From an uncultured Roseateles sp. (lineage in GTDB: Bacteria; Pseudomonadota; Gammaproteobacteria; Burkholderiales; Burkholderiaceae): 64,000 bases of DNA. Each line of letters opens with the position of its first letter. Position 1 is the stretch's first letter. The stretch spans positions 62,001-126,000 of the forward strand of contig CAMPJJ010000001.1 of the NCBI GenBank assembly GCA_946886855.1, written 5' to 3'. Made by a program: the position numbers and the translations under genes. Shown one piece after another: positions 37,324-44,817 of this stretch. The notes under the pieces were generated by a model. That model saw only the letters and a program-made list of their open reading frames with translations, was not told where the DNA came from and made no database searches.

Positions 37324-37914
37324 CTACACATCATCGGACGGCGGTAGAAAGCCGATCGGGCGCTTCTGCGAAAGGCTCGGCGGCTTCATCAAGTCCCTCA
37401 AGGCGTCGAACACCTGCTTGAACTGATCGTCTGCGCGCCGGCTGAATGTCTCTTGATGCTGGGCCAACGCTTCTGTTCGAGCCTCCATCTCACCGAGCCG
37501 ATGCGCCATGTCGACGTGCGACGCGGCCAGTTCCCTCAGTCGAACGAATGCACGGACAACGTACAACGAAACCTCTACCGCGCGAGGACTATTGAGGACC
37601 GTCGCGGCCATCAAGGCACCATGTTCCGTGAACACGCGCGGTGCGTAACGGCGACCTCCACGGCCTGCAGGCGCATCGTTTGAGGTCGCAAGCTGCGACC
37701 TCAAAGAAGAGAACTCCTCGATCGAGAGCGTGAACATGAAGTCTTCGGGAAACTTCGGAAGATTGCGCTTCACCGCTTCGTTCAAGCGTCCTGTCTCGAC
37801 GCCATAGAGCGCAGCAAGGTCCGTGTCCGTGAGTACGCGCTGCCCTCGTACGACAGCAATGCGCAGCGAGATGCTTTCCGCCGCGACCAGTTCGACCGAT
37901 GTGGAGGTCGCCAT
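37324..37914 (-). CDS. ORF6N-domain (KilA-N/antirepressor-like) DNA-binding protein
   Basis: A 196-residue protein from ATG 37914 (AGAGG about 11 bases upstream). The ORF6N domain spans ~8-120: RIAVVRGQRVLTDTDLAALY, VKRNLPKFPEDFMFTLSIEEF, SLRSQLATSN, then RRYAPRVFTEHGALMAATVL and VSLYVVRAFVRLRE. The C terminus is a coiled-coil-like helix (RLGEMEARTEALAQHQETF). ORF6N domains occur in phage antirepressors and are presumed to bind DNA. The gene begins 14 bases after the ATPase stop, so they form an operon. A perfect 27-bp palindrome, related to the repeats flanking the cassette, is embedded in its coding sequence. GC is lower than in core neighbours. Confidence 0.88.
   Translation of the reverse strand: MATSTSVELVAAESISLRIAVVRGQRVLTDTDLAALYGVETGRLNEAVKRNLPKFPEDFMFTLSIEEFSSLRSQLATSNDAPAGRGGRRYAPRVFTEHGALMAATVLNSPRAVEVSLYVVRAFVRLRELAASHVDMAHRLGEMEARTEALAQHQETFSRRADDQFKQVFDALRDLMKPPSLSQKRPIGFLPPSDDV
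37679..37705. repeat. Intragenic 27-bp palindrome within the ORF6N gene
   Basis: Arms TTTGAGGTCGCA and TGCGACCTCAAA flank AGC. It differs from the dispersed copies at positions 7 and 21 by paired changes (A to G, T to C) and in the central triplet, so the arms stay fully complementary. On the minus strand it encodes LRSQLATS plus flanking residues of the ORF6N domain. Confidence 0.95.
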
Positions 37915-37928
37915 CGGAAGCCTCTGCG

Positions 37929-39272
37929 TCAGTCGGTCACGGCAAAGAGCGGCGTCACCTGCCGAGTCGCGGCCGACAGCAGCCCCGCGTTCTTGAGCAT
38001 GTCGCGCATCGCGATGTCTTCTAGCGCGTACAAACCCTCCGCGGAGCGCCACAACAATTCCTTCTCTCGTAGGGTCTCCAAGGCTGCGCTTACATGCGCC
38101 ACATCAACGCGCATCGTGGCTGGATTGCCGTCCTCGGCAAGGACGGTCTGCAGCGTGTTGATGGTTCCGGGCCAGCGCGGCGCGCACTCCCGCCCTTGGG
38201 CCGCAATGACGCGCAGGAGAGCGAACTCCAATGGATCGAGCCACCGGAGGCGACGAAGCAGGTGTTGAACGGCATTGCGCTCGTGATCGATCATCGCGCT
38301 CGTCATCACGCCGACCGCTTCGCTCGGGTCCCGAACCGTCCCCTGCTGAAGCGCATCAAGACCGGCACCGAGCCAGGCAGGGCGGCAGCCATACCGTCGA
38401 AACAACTCCTCTACCTGGTCAACGTTCAGACGAACAGATACGGGGGCATGGCGACAGAACCATTCGACAAACTCCCGACCCAGCAGCGGAAAGTCCCTCA
38501 CACTCTCATCGTTGAACGAGGGCTTCAGCTTCTGCGCCAGCATGGTGAGTTTGTCGTGCTCCGAGCCGACCGCAACGACGCGGAGACCATGGTGAGATCC
38601 CATGTTCAGCTCTTCGATCGCGGACCGGATTGCACGCAGGATGTTCTTCCCATTCTTAGTGGTGATGACGTCCTGCGCTTCGTCCACGATCAGGACGAGG
38701 ATCCGCTCGCATTCGTCTGAAAGCGCCGCAAGGGCGTGCGTCACTGACACCATGTGGCCAACGTCGTCTCGAAGAAGACTGAGTGGCGACAGGCCATTGC
38801 CCCTCTCAACGAGGCCCGTCCTGCGGGCAAGGCGAATCAGGGCGCCTTCGTGGCGAGCCAGGGCGCATCGGATCTCGGCAGCGATCAATTCGCCCGGCTC
38901 ATCGCCGCGTGACGCCCAAAGATCGACATGGATGACGACTGCGCCGCGACGACTCAGCGCCGGGCCCAGGTCATAGGAAAGGAACGTGGACTTGCCGGTG
39001 CCGCGCGGTGCGGCGAGCAAGAGCGAGGAACTCGAAGACGACGGTAGGTCGTCGAGGATGAAGGTAGCCAGCTCTTCGGCCAACGGCGTGCGGTGAAAGA
39101 CTTCCAAGGGGACTTCTCCGGATCGGGACAACGAGCACGCATGCTCTTCGCAATTGCGTGCCCGCTTTCTGATCCATATCAAAGTCCCCGACCTGTTCCG
39201 CCATTGGAGGGAATGATGGGAGGTCAAGTCTTGTCGAAGCTCATCAGCGATTGCTTCGGACCGCCTCAACAT
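37929..39272 (-). CDS. AAA-type P-loop ATPase of the island cassette
   Basis: A 447-residue cytoplasmic protein from ATG 39272; an in-frame TTG at 39284 inside the palindrome is the other possible start. Residues ~75-110 hold Walker A APRGTGKST followed by FLSYDLGPALSRRGAVVIHV. Walker B is LVLIVDEAQDV (~195-205), and a sensor-1-like RVVAVGSEHDKL follows. The C-terminal half is helical and ends with a winged-helix-like LREKELLWRSAEGLYALEDI. It resembles the orphan AAA_16/AAA_22 or ExeA-like ATPases seen in mobile and defence contexts; the exact family is not recognised. GC was 55-60 % in two counted lines (38461, 38581), against 75 % in a ybdK line. It is co-transcribed with the ORF6N gene. 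Confidence 0.82.
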   Translation of the reverse strand: MLRRSEAIADELRQDLTSHHSLQWRNRSGTLIWIRKRARNCEEHACSLSRSGEVPLEVFHRTPLAEELATFILDDLPSSSSSSLLLAAPRGTGKSTFLSYDLGPALSRRGAVVIHVDLWASRGDEPGELIAAEIRCALARHEGALIRLARRTGLVERGNGLSPLSLLRDDVGHMVSVTHALAALSDECERILVLIVDEAQDVITTKNGKNILRAIRSAIEELNMGSHHGLRVVAVGSEHDKLTMLAQKLKPSFNDESVRDFPLLGREFVEWFCRHAPVSVRLNVDQVEELFRRYGCRPAWLGAGLDALQQGTVRDPSEAVGVMTSAMIDHERNAVQHLLRRLRWLDPLEFALLRVIAAQGRECAPRWPGTINTLQTVLAEDGNPATMRVDVAHVSAALETLREKELLWRSAEGLYALEDIAMRDMLKNAGLLSAATRQVTPLFAVTD

Positions 39273-39354
39273 TTGAGATCGCAATTTGCGATCTCAAAAC
39301 ATCAGTCCACTTATCTCGCGACGCGGGTTTGAGATCGCAATTTGCGATCTCAAA
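39272..39354. repeat. 83-bp direct repeat copy B, made of two 27-bp palindromes
   Basis: Palindromes at 39272-39298 and 39328-39354 (central ATT in both) are separated by a 29-base spacer matching copy A except at three positions. The first base overlaps the ATPase start codon, so these palindromes lie exactly where an operator for the ATPase-ORF6N operon would be. Confidence 0.95.
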
Positions 39355-39392
39355 GATCGACGCCGCTGTTTCATCATCGCGCCGGGACGCAC

Positions 39393-39450
39393 GCAAAGCC
39401 GCCCGCGCTCATGGGCCATGTCATTGACCCATGAGCGTGGGCGGCTTTGC
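39393..39450. repeat. Long hairpin with 23-bp stem
   Basis: The left arm (39393-39415, starting GCAAAGCCGCCC) pairs with the right arm (39428-39450, ending GGGCGGCTTTGC) with one mismatch, around a 12-base loop. Neither strand has a T run after it, so it is not a standard terminator. It lies between the island palindromes at 39328 and 39469, with no gene in 39355-39490 on the visible evidence. Confidence 0.85.
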
Positions 39451-39465
39451 TCTAGCGGTGCTCTG

Positions 39466-39498
39466 CTGTTTGAGATCGCAAATTGCGATCTCAAACAG
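39466..39498. repeat. Single palindrome copy, extended to 33 bp
   Basis: The 27-bp core (39469-39495, centre AAT) is extended by CTG and CAG, giving 15-base arms. The stop codon of the small gene at 39491-39862 lies within it. Confidence 0.95.
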
Positions 39499-39862
39499 GC
39501 ACCTCGTCGACGGCGCGGCTGACGATGCCAAGCATTCCAAGACCTTCGCGCAGAGACTGGCGCACGCTCTCGACGACGTGGCGGGAGGGATCGCCCTCCA
39601 CGCAGTTCTCCTCGACCAGCGACAGCGTCGCCGCTGCGGACACCAGCGTGTTGCGCAGGTTGGCGATGGCCGAGGCGACGGACACGTCGGTGCGCAGGCA
39701 GACCGCGTCGGCGCCGAGGCGCAGGCCGAAGAGCTGCGCGTCGCTCATGCCCCACTCGTTCTGGAGGCGGATGAGCGAGCCGAGGTCGCAGTCCGCCAGC
39801 GGGCGGCGGTCGCGGATCGGGCCGCGTGCTTCGTTGATACGCGTTTGATGCAGGGTTCCCAT
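39491..39862 (-). CDS. Small hypothetical protein of the island
   Basis: A 123-residue ORF from ATG 39862, with CCGGAG 10-15 bases upstream. I do not recognise the family. The sequence is soluble and mixed: RGPIRDRRPLADCDLGSLIR, NEWGMSDAQLFGLRLGADAV, TDVSVASAIANLRNTLVSAA, then an acidic stretch (VEENCVEGD) and helix SVRQSLREGLGMLGIVSRAV. GC and codon use are similar to core genes, which supports real coding. Its stop codon is inside the palindrome at 39466-39498. Expression may be driven from the structured 39863-40284 region. Confidence 0.6.
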   Translation of the reverse strand: MGTLHQTRINEARGPIRDRRPLADCDLGSLIRLQNEWGMSDAQLFGLRLGADAVCLRTDVSVASAIANLRNTLVSAAATLSLVEENCVEGDPSRHVVESVRQSLREGLGMLGIVSRAVDEVPV

Positions 39863-40284
39863 GTTCGTAAGACTCCGGAGAACTTTGGAAACCACCAGCT
39901 TCGATGGCCGAGTCGCGACATGCGGTCGATCGAATCGAAGGGGTGGGCGAGATGTTCAAACCACCTTGCTTTCGCCGTGTGACCACCCTCGCGGAATGGT
40001 CCATCTCGCCCATGATCGAAATGACATGGACCGCGCCCTCGCATTGAACGCGAGGGCTGAATCAGCAAGGTGGGTTTGAAACACCGGAGTCCATCGTGCA
40101 ACCGGTCGACGAATCACTCTCTGATAAAGATCAAAGAGTTCCGGCGGATCCGCCATCGTGGGGAACACCGCACCGATCCGCTCGAATTTCCGCAGTTGCT
40201 TCCCTCTTCAGGGTGTCTGCCGATTTCGCGCACGGCATCTAGACTCGCGCGCTTCGAATTCCGGACTGTCAGAACGCGCCCGCC
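39863..40284. other. 422-base non-coding region of the island
   Basis: No convincing gene on either strand. It contains the MITE-like inverted-repeat element at 39945-40080. GACTCCGG (39871-39878) and CCGGAGTC (40084-40091) flank it in inverted order, possibly by chance. The 40090-40284 part is less GC-rich and could hold the promoter of the small membrane-protein gene, but no clear -35/-10 pair was found. Confidence 0.6.
39945..40080. mobile_element. MITE-like structured element with nested inverted repeats
   Basis: Outer inverted repeat TTCAAACCACCTTGCT (39955-39970) pairs with AGCAAGGTGGGTTTGAA (40064-40080; one extra G). Further arms are GGGCGAGATG (39945-39954) with CATCTCGCCC (40002-40011) and GCCCTCGC (40035-40042) with GCGAGGGC (40050-40057). 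No transposase, coding frame or clear target-site duplication is seen. It may be a miniature element or a structured RNA. Confidence 0.5.
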
Positions 40285-40605
40285 ATGAGCCCCCTCTTCG
40301 CTACCTTCAGCCTGGTCTCCATGGTCGTCTCGACCATCGCCAGCATTGGCTGCATCTGGTTCGCCGCAAAGATCGTCGGCGCGCATGAAGCCAGCTTCGG
40401 TCGCTGCGCGGTCGCCAGCGTCGTGTCGGCGGTGGTCGTGATCGCCGGCTTGCTGCTGCTCGGACCTTTGCGCGGTTTGCTGGTCGCGCCTCTGCTGATG
40501 CTGGTCGCCTTCAAGTTCATCCTGGATACCAGTTTCCTCGGCGCCTTCATCATTGGCGTGCTCACCGTCGCCTTCCAGACCGGCCTCAGAAAGCTCATGG
40601 AATGA
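40285..40605 (+). CDS. Small three-helix membrane protein of the island
   Basis: A 106-residue protein with three clear hydrophobic segments: LVSMVVSTIASIGCIWFAA (~9-27), VVSAVVVIAGLLLLG (~46-60), and LVAPLLMLVAFKFIL to LGAFIIGVLTVAFQ (~65-98, possibly two helices). There are few charged residues. The family is not recognised. ATG 40285 has no strong ribosome site; ATG 40321 is a later in-frame option. It ends six bases before a palindrome copy and converges on murU. Confidence 0.6.
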   Translation: MSPLFATFSLVSMVVSTIASIGCIWFAAKIVGAHEASFGRCAVASVVSAVVVIAGLLLLGPLRGLLVAPLLMLVAFKFILDTSFLGAFIIGVLTVAFQTGLRKLME

Positions 40606-40611
40606 CGGTTC

Positions 40612-40638
40612 TTAGAGATCGCAAATTGCGATCTCAAA
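40612..40638. repeat. Palindrome copy at the right edge of the island
   Basis: Same 27-bp family with one arm mismatch (TTA for TTT at the left end), centre AAT, followed by further A residues. It lies in the 51-base convergent gap between the membrane-protein gene and murU, where it could end transcripts from either side, though without a T run downstream of the stem. Confidence 0.93.
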
Positions 40639-40656
40639 AAAATTGGCTGCTCCTTG

Positions 40657-41349
40657 TCAGCCCATGCCGTTGAGCTCTTCCAGTTGCTCCGGCGCACCCA
40701 CGTTCGCCCACGGTCCCGTGTAGAGCTCCGCCGTCACCGCCCGCGCTTGGATCGCTTGGTCGAGGCTCGCGCGGATGCGCTGATGCTGCCCCGCCTGCAC
40801 GCCGTCGAAGAACGCGCGCTTGTACAGGCCGATGTTGCTGTAGACCTCCAGGTCGCCATCGATGGTCGCGAAACCAGCCGCGTCGATGCCGAAGTCGCCC
40901 GTCGGATGCCGCGGCTGCTTCGGCACGAACCACAGGTGCGCCAGCAGCGGGCTCGCCGCGAAGGCCGCAGCCTTCGCCGGGTCGAACTCGAAGTCGGGGA
41001 TGAAGATGTCCGCCGACACCGCCCAGAAGGCTTCGTCGCCGTCCGCGCACAGCAGGTCCAGCGCCGTCGCGATGCCGCCACCCGTTTCCAGCGCGCGGCC
41101 GTAGCGCTCGCCTTCGTGGCTGTAATGCAGCGTCACGCCGAATCGCGCGCCGTCGCCCAGCGTCGCCTCGAACTGCTCGTGCAGCCACGCCGTGTTGATC
41201 ACGATGTCCCGGATGCCGGCCCGCGCGAACGCCTCGATGTGCCACTCGATCAGCGGCTTGCCGCGCACCTTCAGCAAGGGCTTGGGCGTGTGGTCGGTCA
41301 GCGGCCGCATGCGCTCGCCGCGCCCGGCCGCGAGGATCATGGCTCGCAT
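40657..41349 (-). CDS. murU: N-acetylmuramate alpha-1-phosphate uridylyltransferase MurU
   Basis: A 230-residue nucleotidyltransferase from ATG 41349. The N-terminal signature MILAAGRGERMRPLTDHTPK, then PLLKVRGKPLIEWH and LETGGGIATAL, match the MurU/hexose-1-phosphate nucleotidyltransferase group. Length and the IVINTAWLHEQFEATLGDG segment agree with Pseudomonas MurU, which recycles peptidoglycan MurNAc-1-P to UDP-MurNAc. A mannose- or glucose-1-phosphate nucleotidyltransferase role is the alternative. It is divergent from tkt and forms the right border of the island. Confidence 0.82.
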   Translation of the reverse strand: MRAMILAAGRGERMRPLTDHTPKPLLKVRGKPLIEWHIEAFARAGIRDIVINTAWLHEQFEATLGDGARFGVTLHYSHEGERYGRALETGGGIATALDLLCADGDEAFWAVSADIFIPDFEFDPAKAAAFAASPLLAHLWFVPKQPRHPTGDFGIDAAGFATIDGDLEVYSNIGLYKRAFFDGVQAGQHQRIRASLDQAIQARAVTAELYTGPWANVGAPEQLEELNGMG

Positions 41350-41502
41350 CGATGGGTCCAGAAATTGAGGCCGCGAGTTTAGAGCCCGCTCCGCAATACG
41401 CTTGCGCGCACTTTTCGTCACCCCGCGCACACCCGGAAACCGCTCCCCGGCGCCTTCACTAGAATCTCGGGTTTGCCCCAACCCCTGCCCGAGACCAACA
41501 CC

Positions 41503-43563
41503 ATGGCCGAGACCAGCGCTGCCGTCGTCACCCCGAACACCACCCAGATGGCCAACGCCATCCGCGCCCTGGCGATGGACGCCGTCCAGCAGGCCAACTC
41601 CGGCCACCCGGGCGCCCCCATGGGCATGGCCGAGATCGGCGTCGCGCTGTGGAAGCGCCACCTGCGCCACAACCCGGCCAACCCGCAGTGGGCCGACCGC
41701 GACCGCTTCGTGCTGTCCAACGGCCACGGTTCGATGCTGATCTACGCCCTGCTGCACCTGACCGGCTACGACCTGCCGATCTCGGAGCTGAAGGCCTTCC
41801 GCCAGATGCACTCCAAGACCCCGGGCCACCCGGAAGTCGGCATCACCCCCGGCGTCGAGACGACCACCGGCCCGCTCGGCCAGGGCATCACCAACGCCGT
41901 CGGTTTCGCGCTGGCGGAGAAGCAGCTCGCCAAGGAATTCAACCGCGACGGCCACACCATCGTCGACCATCACACCTACGCCTTCCTCGGCGACGGCTGC
42001 CTGATGGAGGGCATCAGCCATGAAGCCTGCTCGCTGGCCGGCTCGTGGAAGCTGAACAAGCTGATCGCGATCTACGACGACAACGGCATCTCCATCGACG
42101 GCCAGGTCGGTCCCTGGTTCGGCGACGACACCGCCAAGCGCTTTGCCGCCTACGGCTGGAACGTGGTCGGACCGGTCGACGGCCATGACGTCGACGCCGT
42201 CGACGCCGCCATCGCACTGGCCAAGACCAGCAAGGACAAGCCCTCGCTGATCATCGCGAAGACCCACATCGGCAAGGGCAGCCCGAACCGCGCCAACACC
42301 TCCAAGGCCCACGGCGAGCCGCTCGGCGCCGAGGAAATCAAGCTGACCCGCGACGCCATGGGCTGGTCGCACGAGCCCTTCGTGCTGCCCGCCGAGGTCT
42401 ACGCCGACTGGGATGCCAAGGCCGCCGGCGCCGATGTCGAGAAGGCCTGGGACGCCAAGTTCGACGCCTACGCGACGCAGTTCCCGGAACTGGCGGCGGA
42501 GTTCTCGCGCCGCATCGCCGGCGTGCTGCCGCCCAACTTCGCCGACATCGCCGCGCAGGCCGTCATCGGCGCGCATGAGAAGGCCGAGACCGTCGCCTCC
42601 CGCAAGGCCAGCCAGATCGCGCTGGAAGCCTTCACCGCCGCGATGCCCGAACTGCTGGGCGGCTCGGCGGACCTGACCGGCTCCAACCTGACCAACACCA
42701 AGAGCACGCCCGCCTTCCGCCTGGAAGAGGACGGCAGCTCCAACGGCGGCCGCCACATCAACTACGGCGTGCGCGAGTTCGGCATGGCCGCGATCATGAA
42801 CGGCGTCGCGCTGCACGGCGGTTTCATCCCCTACGGCGGCACCTTCCTGACCTTCAGCGACTACAGCCGCAACGCCATCCGCATGGCCGCGCTGATGAAG
42901 CAGCGCGTGATCCACGTGTTCACGCACGACTCCATCGGCCTGGGCGAAGACGGCCCGACCCACCAGTCCGTCGAGCATGTCTCCAGCCTGAGACTGATCC
43001 CCGGCCTGGACGTCTGGCGTCCCGCCGACACCGCCGAGACCGCCGTGGCCTGGACCCTGGCCCTGGCCAACAGCCAGCGCCCCAGCGTGCTCGCGCTGAG
43101 CCGCCAGAACCTGCCCTACCTGAAGAAGTCGGGCGAGGCCGTCGACGCCATCACCACCGGCGGCTACGTGCTGAGCGAGCCGTCCGACGTCGGCCTGAAG
43201 AAGAAGGCGCAAGCCGTGCTGATCGCCACCGGTTCGGAAGTGCAGCTGGCCATCGCGGCGCAGCAGCAGCTGGCCGTGGCCGGCATCCCGGTGCGCGTGG
43301 TCTCGATGCCTTGCACGAGCCTGTTCGACCGCCAGGACGCGAAGTACAAGAAGAGCGTGCTGCCGGAAGGCCTGCCGAGCGTCGCCATCGAGGCCGGCGT
43401 GACCGACCTGTGGTGGAAGTACGGTGTGTCCGCCGTCGTCGGCCTGGACACCTACGGCGAATCGGCCCCGGCCAACGTGCTGTTCAAGCACTTCGGCTTC
43501 ACGCTGGAGAACGTCGCCGACACCGTCAAGGTCGTGCTGGGCAAGGCGCGCCTGAAGGGCTGA
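41503..43563 (+). CDS. tkt: Transketolase
   Basis: A 686-residue thiamine-diphosphate enzyme of the pentose phosphate and Calvin-type carbon rearrangements (transfers C2 units between sugar phosphates). The substrate and ThDP region shows [12 protein letters not shown] and [14 protein letters not shown], followed by TPGHPEVG and [12 protein letters not shown]. The ThDP motif is [20 protein letters not shown]; the pyrimidine domain has [17 protein letters not shown] and [18 protein letters not shown] 41503 follows AGACCAACACC. TAGAAT at 41460-41465 could be a -10 box; no clear -35 was seen. GAPDH lies further downstream, a common betaproteobacterial neighbourhood. Confidence 0.95.
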   Translation: MAETSAAVVTPNTTQMANAIRALAMDAVQQANSGHPGAPMGMAEIGVALWKRHLRHNPANPQWADRDRFVLSNGHGSMLIYALLHLTGYDLPISELKAFRQMHSKTPGHPEVGITPGVETTTGPLGQGITNAVGFALAEKQLAKEFNRDGHTIVDHHTYAFLGDGCLMEGISHEACSLAGSWKLNKLIAIYDDNGISIDGQVGPWFGDDTAKRFAAYGWNVVGPVDGHDVDAVDAAIALAKTSKDKPSLIIAKTHIGKGSPNRANTSKAHGEPLGAEEIKLTRDAMGWSHEPFVLPAEVYADWDAKAAGADVEKAWDAKFDAYATQFPELAAEFSRRIAGVLPPNFADIAAQAVIGAHEKAETVASRKASQIALEAFTAAMPELLGGSADLTGSNLTNTKSTPAFRLEEDGSSNGGRHINYGVREFGMAAIMNGVALHGGFIPYGGTFLTFSDYSRNAIRMAALMKQRVIHVFTHDSIGLGEDGPTHQSVEHVSSLRLIPGLDVWRPADTAETAVAWTLALANSQRPSVLALSRQNLPYLKKSGEAVDAITTGGYVLSEPSDVGLKKKAQAVLIATGSEVQLAIAAQQQLAVAGIPVRVVSMPCTSLFDRQDAKYKKSVLPEGLPSVAIEAGVTDLWWKYGVSAVVGLDTYGESAPANVLFKHFGFTLENVADTVKVVLGKARLKG

Positions 43564-43592
43564 GCGAACATCGCGCTGGTCATTCCCAGCTC

Positions 43593-43629
43593 GACGTGAA
43601 GAGGTGCCTCGTGCACCTCTTTTCACGTC
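43593..43629. terminator. Hairpin after tkt
   Basis: GACGTGAAGAGGTGC (43593-43607) pairs with GCACCTCTTTTCACGTC (43613-43629) with two extra T. The long stem 30 bases after the tkt stop fits a terminator, although the T run lies within the right arm and not after it. Confidence 0.5.
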
Positions 43630-43798
43630 CGGCTCCCCAGCGTCGATGCCGCCGACGTCGGCGACATCGGAAATCTCCCTTTGCGCCCCCTCCGAAGGGG
43701 GTCTCGATTCGACCACGTCCCCGCATAGACTGCGCGACGCCCGCCGGCGTGCTCAGCCGCTTTCGGGTCAGGGACAAGACTCGAATCCAGGGAGCACG

Positions 43799-44809
43799 AT
43801 GACACGGCATCTCTTCGCGCGCGCCACCGGCGCGCTTCTCTCTTGGGCGATCGCCGGCGGCGCGATGGCCGCGGCCGGCGCCACGGACGTCAGTCCGCCT
43901 TCGCCGGCGCAATCGCTCAGCTGTCTGCAGCGGTCCGAGCAGCCGCCCAAGTTCCCCGCGCGCGGGAGCTACGACCGCACCGGCGGCTTCGCACGCGTCA
44001 AGCTCAAGTTCGTCGCGCCCGACCAGGCGCCCGAGGTCCAGCTGCTGACCAACTCGCTGCGCGAGGACATGCTCGACGTCGTCACGCGGTATGTGGATCG
44101 CTACCGTCTGCCCTGTCTGCAGCCGGCCGACGGCATCGTCAGCGCCGTCCAGGAGTTCGAGTTCTCCAATACCCAGAAGGCGCCGTTGCCGCTGGCACCC
44201 GAGGAGACCACGCTGCGCGGACGCCCCGAACTCTGCTACACGCGCCCGAAGCAGGACATGGTCTTCAACACGATGAGCGCCGGCCGCGAGGTCAACAACG
44301 TCGTCATCACGATGACTTTCGCCGGCGACGGTGAACAACCGCCCGAGGTCAAGGTCCTGCATGCGCAGGCCGTGCCGTTTGCCATCGACACCGTCGTGGC
44401 GTGGGCCGGCGGGTCCCGCATGGCCTGCCGCAAGGCCGGCGATCCGCCCGTCGTGCTCCGGCAGTCCTTCCAGCTGTACCCGCCCGGTGTGCAACGCCGG
44501 GTCCTCAAGGTCGAGCAGCTGAGCCTCGTCGACTTCCTCGGCATGACCCAGAACCCGCAGGCCGACGGCGTCCGCTTCGACTTCAACACCATGGCCTGCC
44601 CGTTCAACGTGAACTACACGGCGTACGGACCTGCCCTTCCGAATGAGGTCACCGACGGTGAGAGGAACGCCGACCGGGCCATCTTCATCGACTGGCTGTC
44701 CCGGCAGAACCTGAACTTCTCGTCGCCGAAGCAGGCCCGCGCGCTGTTCGGCGAAACCCTGCAGATCCGCGTGCCTTGCGGCGAGCTCGATCTCCAAGCC
44801 AAGACCTGA
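43799..44809 (+). CDS. Exported protein of unknown family, paralogue of the next gene
   Basis: A 336-residue protein with signal peptide (ALLSWAIAGGAMAAAGA, cleavage about residue 27). It has an internal duplication: each half starts with a short Cys segment (LSCLQRSEQPP, ELCYTRPKQDM) followed by a beta-rich stretch (FARVKLKFVAPDQAPEVQLL, VVITMTFAGDGEQPPEVKVL) and YRLPCL or RMACRK. The C-terminal part has FDFNTMACPFNVNYT and RVPCGELDLQ. This resembles TonB C-terminal-like energy-transducing folds in periplasmic proteins, but I do not recognise a named family. It is eight bases before a clear paralogue. Confidence 0.7.
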   Translation: MTRHLFARATGALLSWAIAGGAMAAAGATDVSPPSPAQSLSCLQRSEQPPKFPARGSYDRTGGFARVKLKFVAPDQAPEVQLLTNSLREDMLDVVTRYVDRYRLPCLQPADGIVSAVQEFEFSNTQKAPLPLAPEETTLRGRPELCYTRPKQDMVFNTMSAGREVNNVVITMTFAGDGEQPPEVKVLHAQAVPFAIDTVVAWAGGSRMACRKAGDPPVVLRQSFQLYPPGVQRRVLKVEQLSLVDFLGMTQNPQADGVRFDFNTMACPFNVNYTAYGPALPNEVTDGERNADRAIFIDWLSRQNLNFSSPKQARALFGETLQIRVPCGELDLQAKT

Positions 44810-44817
44810 CCCCGCGC

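Noticed and set aside
37324..39272. Prophage remnant (ORF6N/KilA-N proteins occur in phages)
   Set aside because: No integrase, capsid, tail, lysis or repressor genes are present; only the two-gene cassette is seen.
37228..39354. CRISPR array
   Set aside because: Repeats are palindromic with unequal spacings (29 bases and ~2 kb) and there are no cas genes.
39863..40284. Short open frames in the island gap
   Set aside because: They are disrupted by the nested inverted repeats, lack ribosome sites and encode Arg/Ser-rich sequence.
37228..40638. Palindromes as ordinary intrinsic terminators
   Set aside because: None is followed by a T run, two copies overlap or precede a start codon, and one lies in a coding region.
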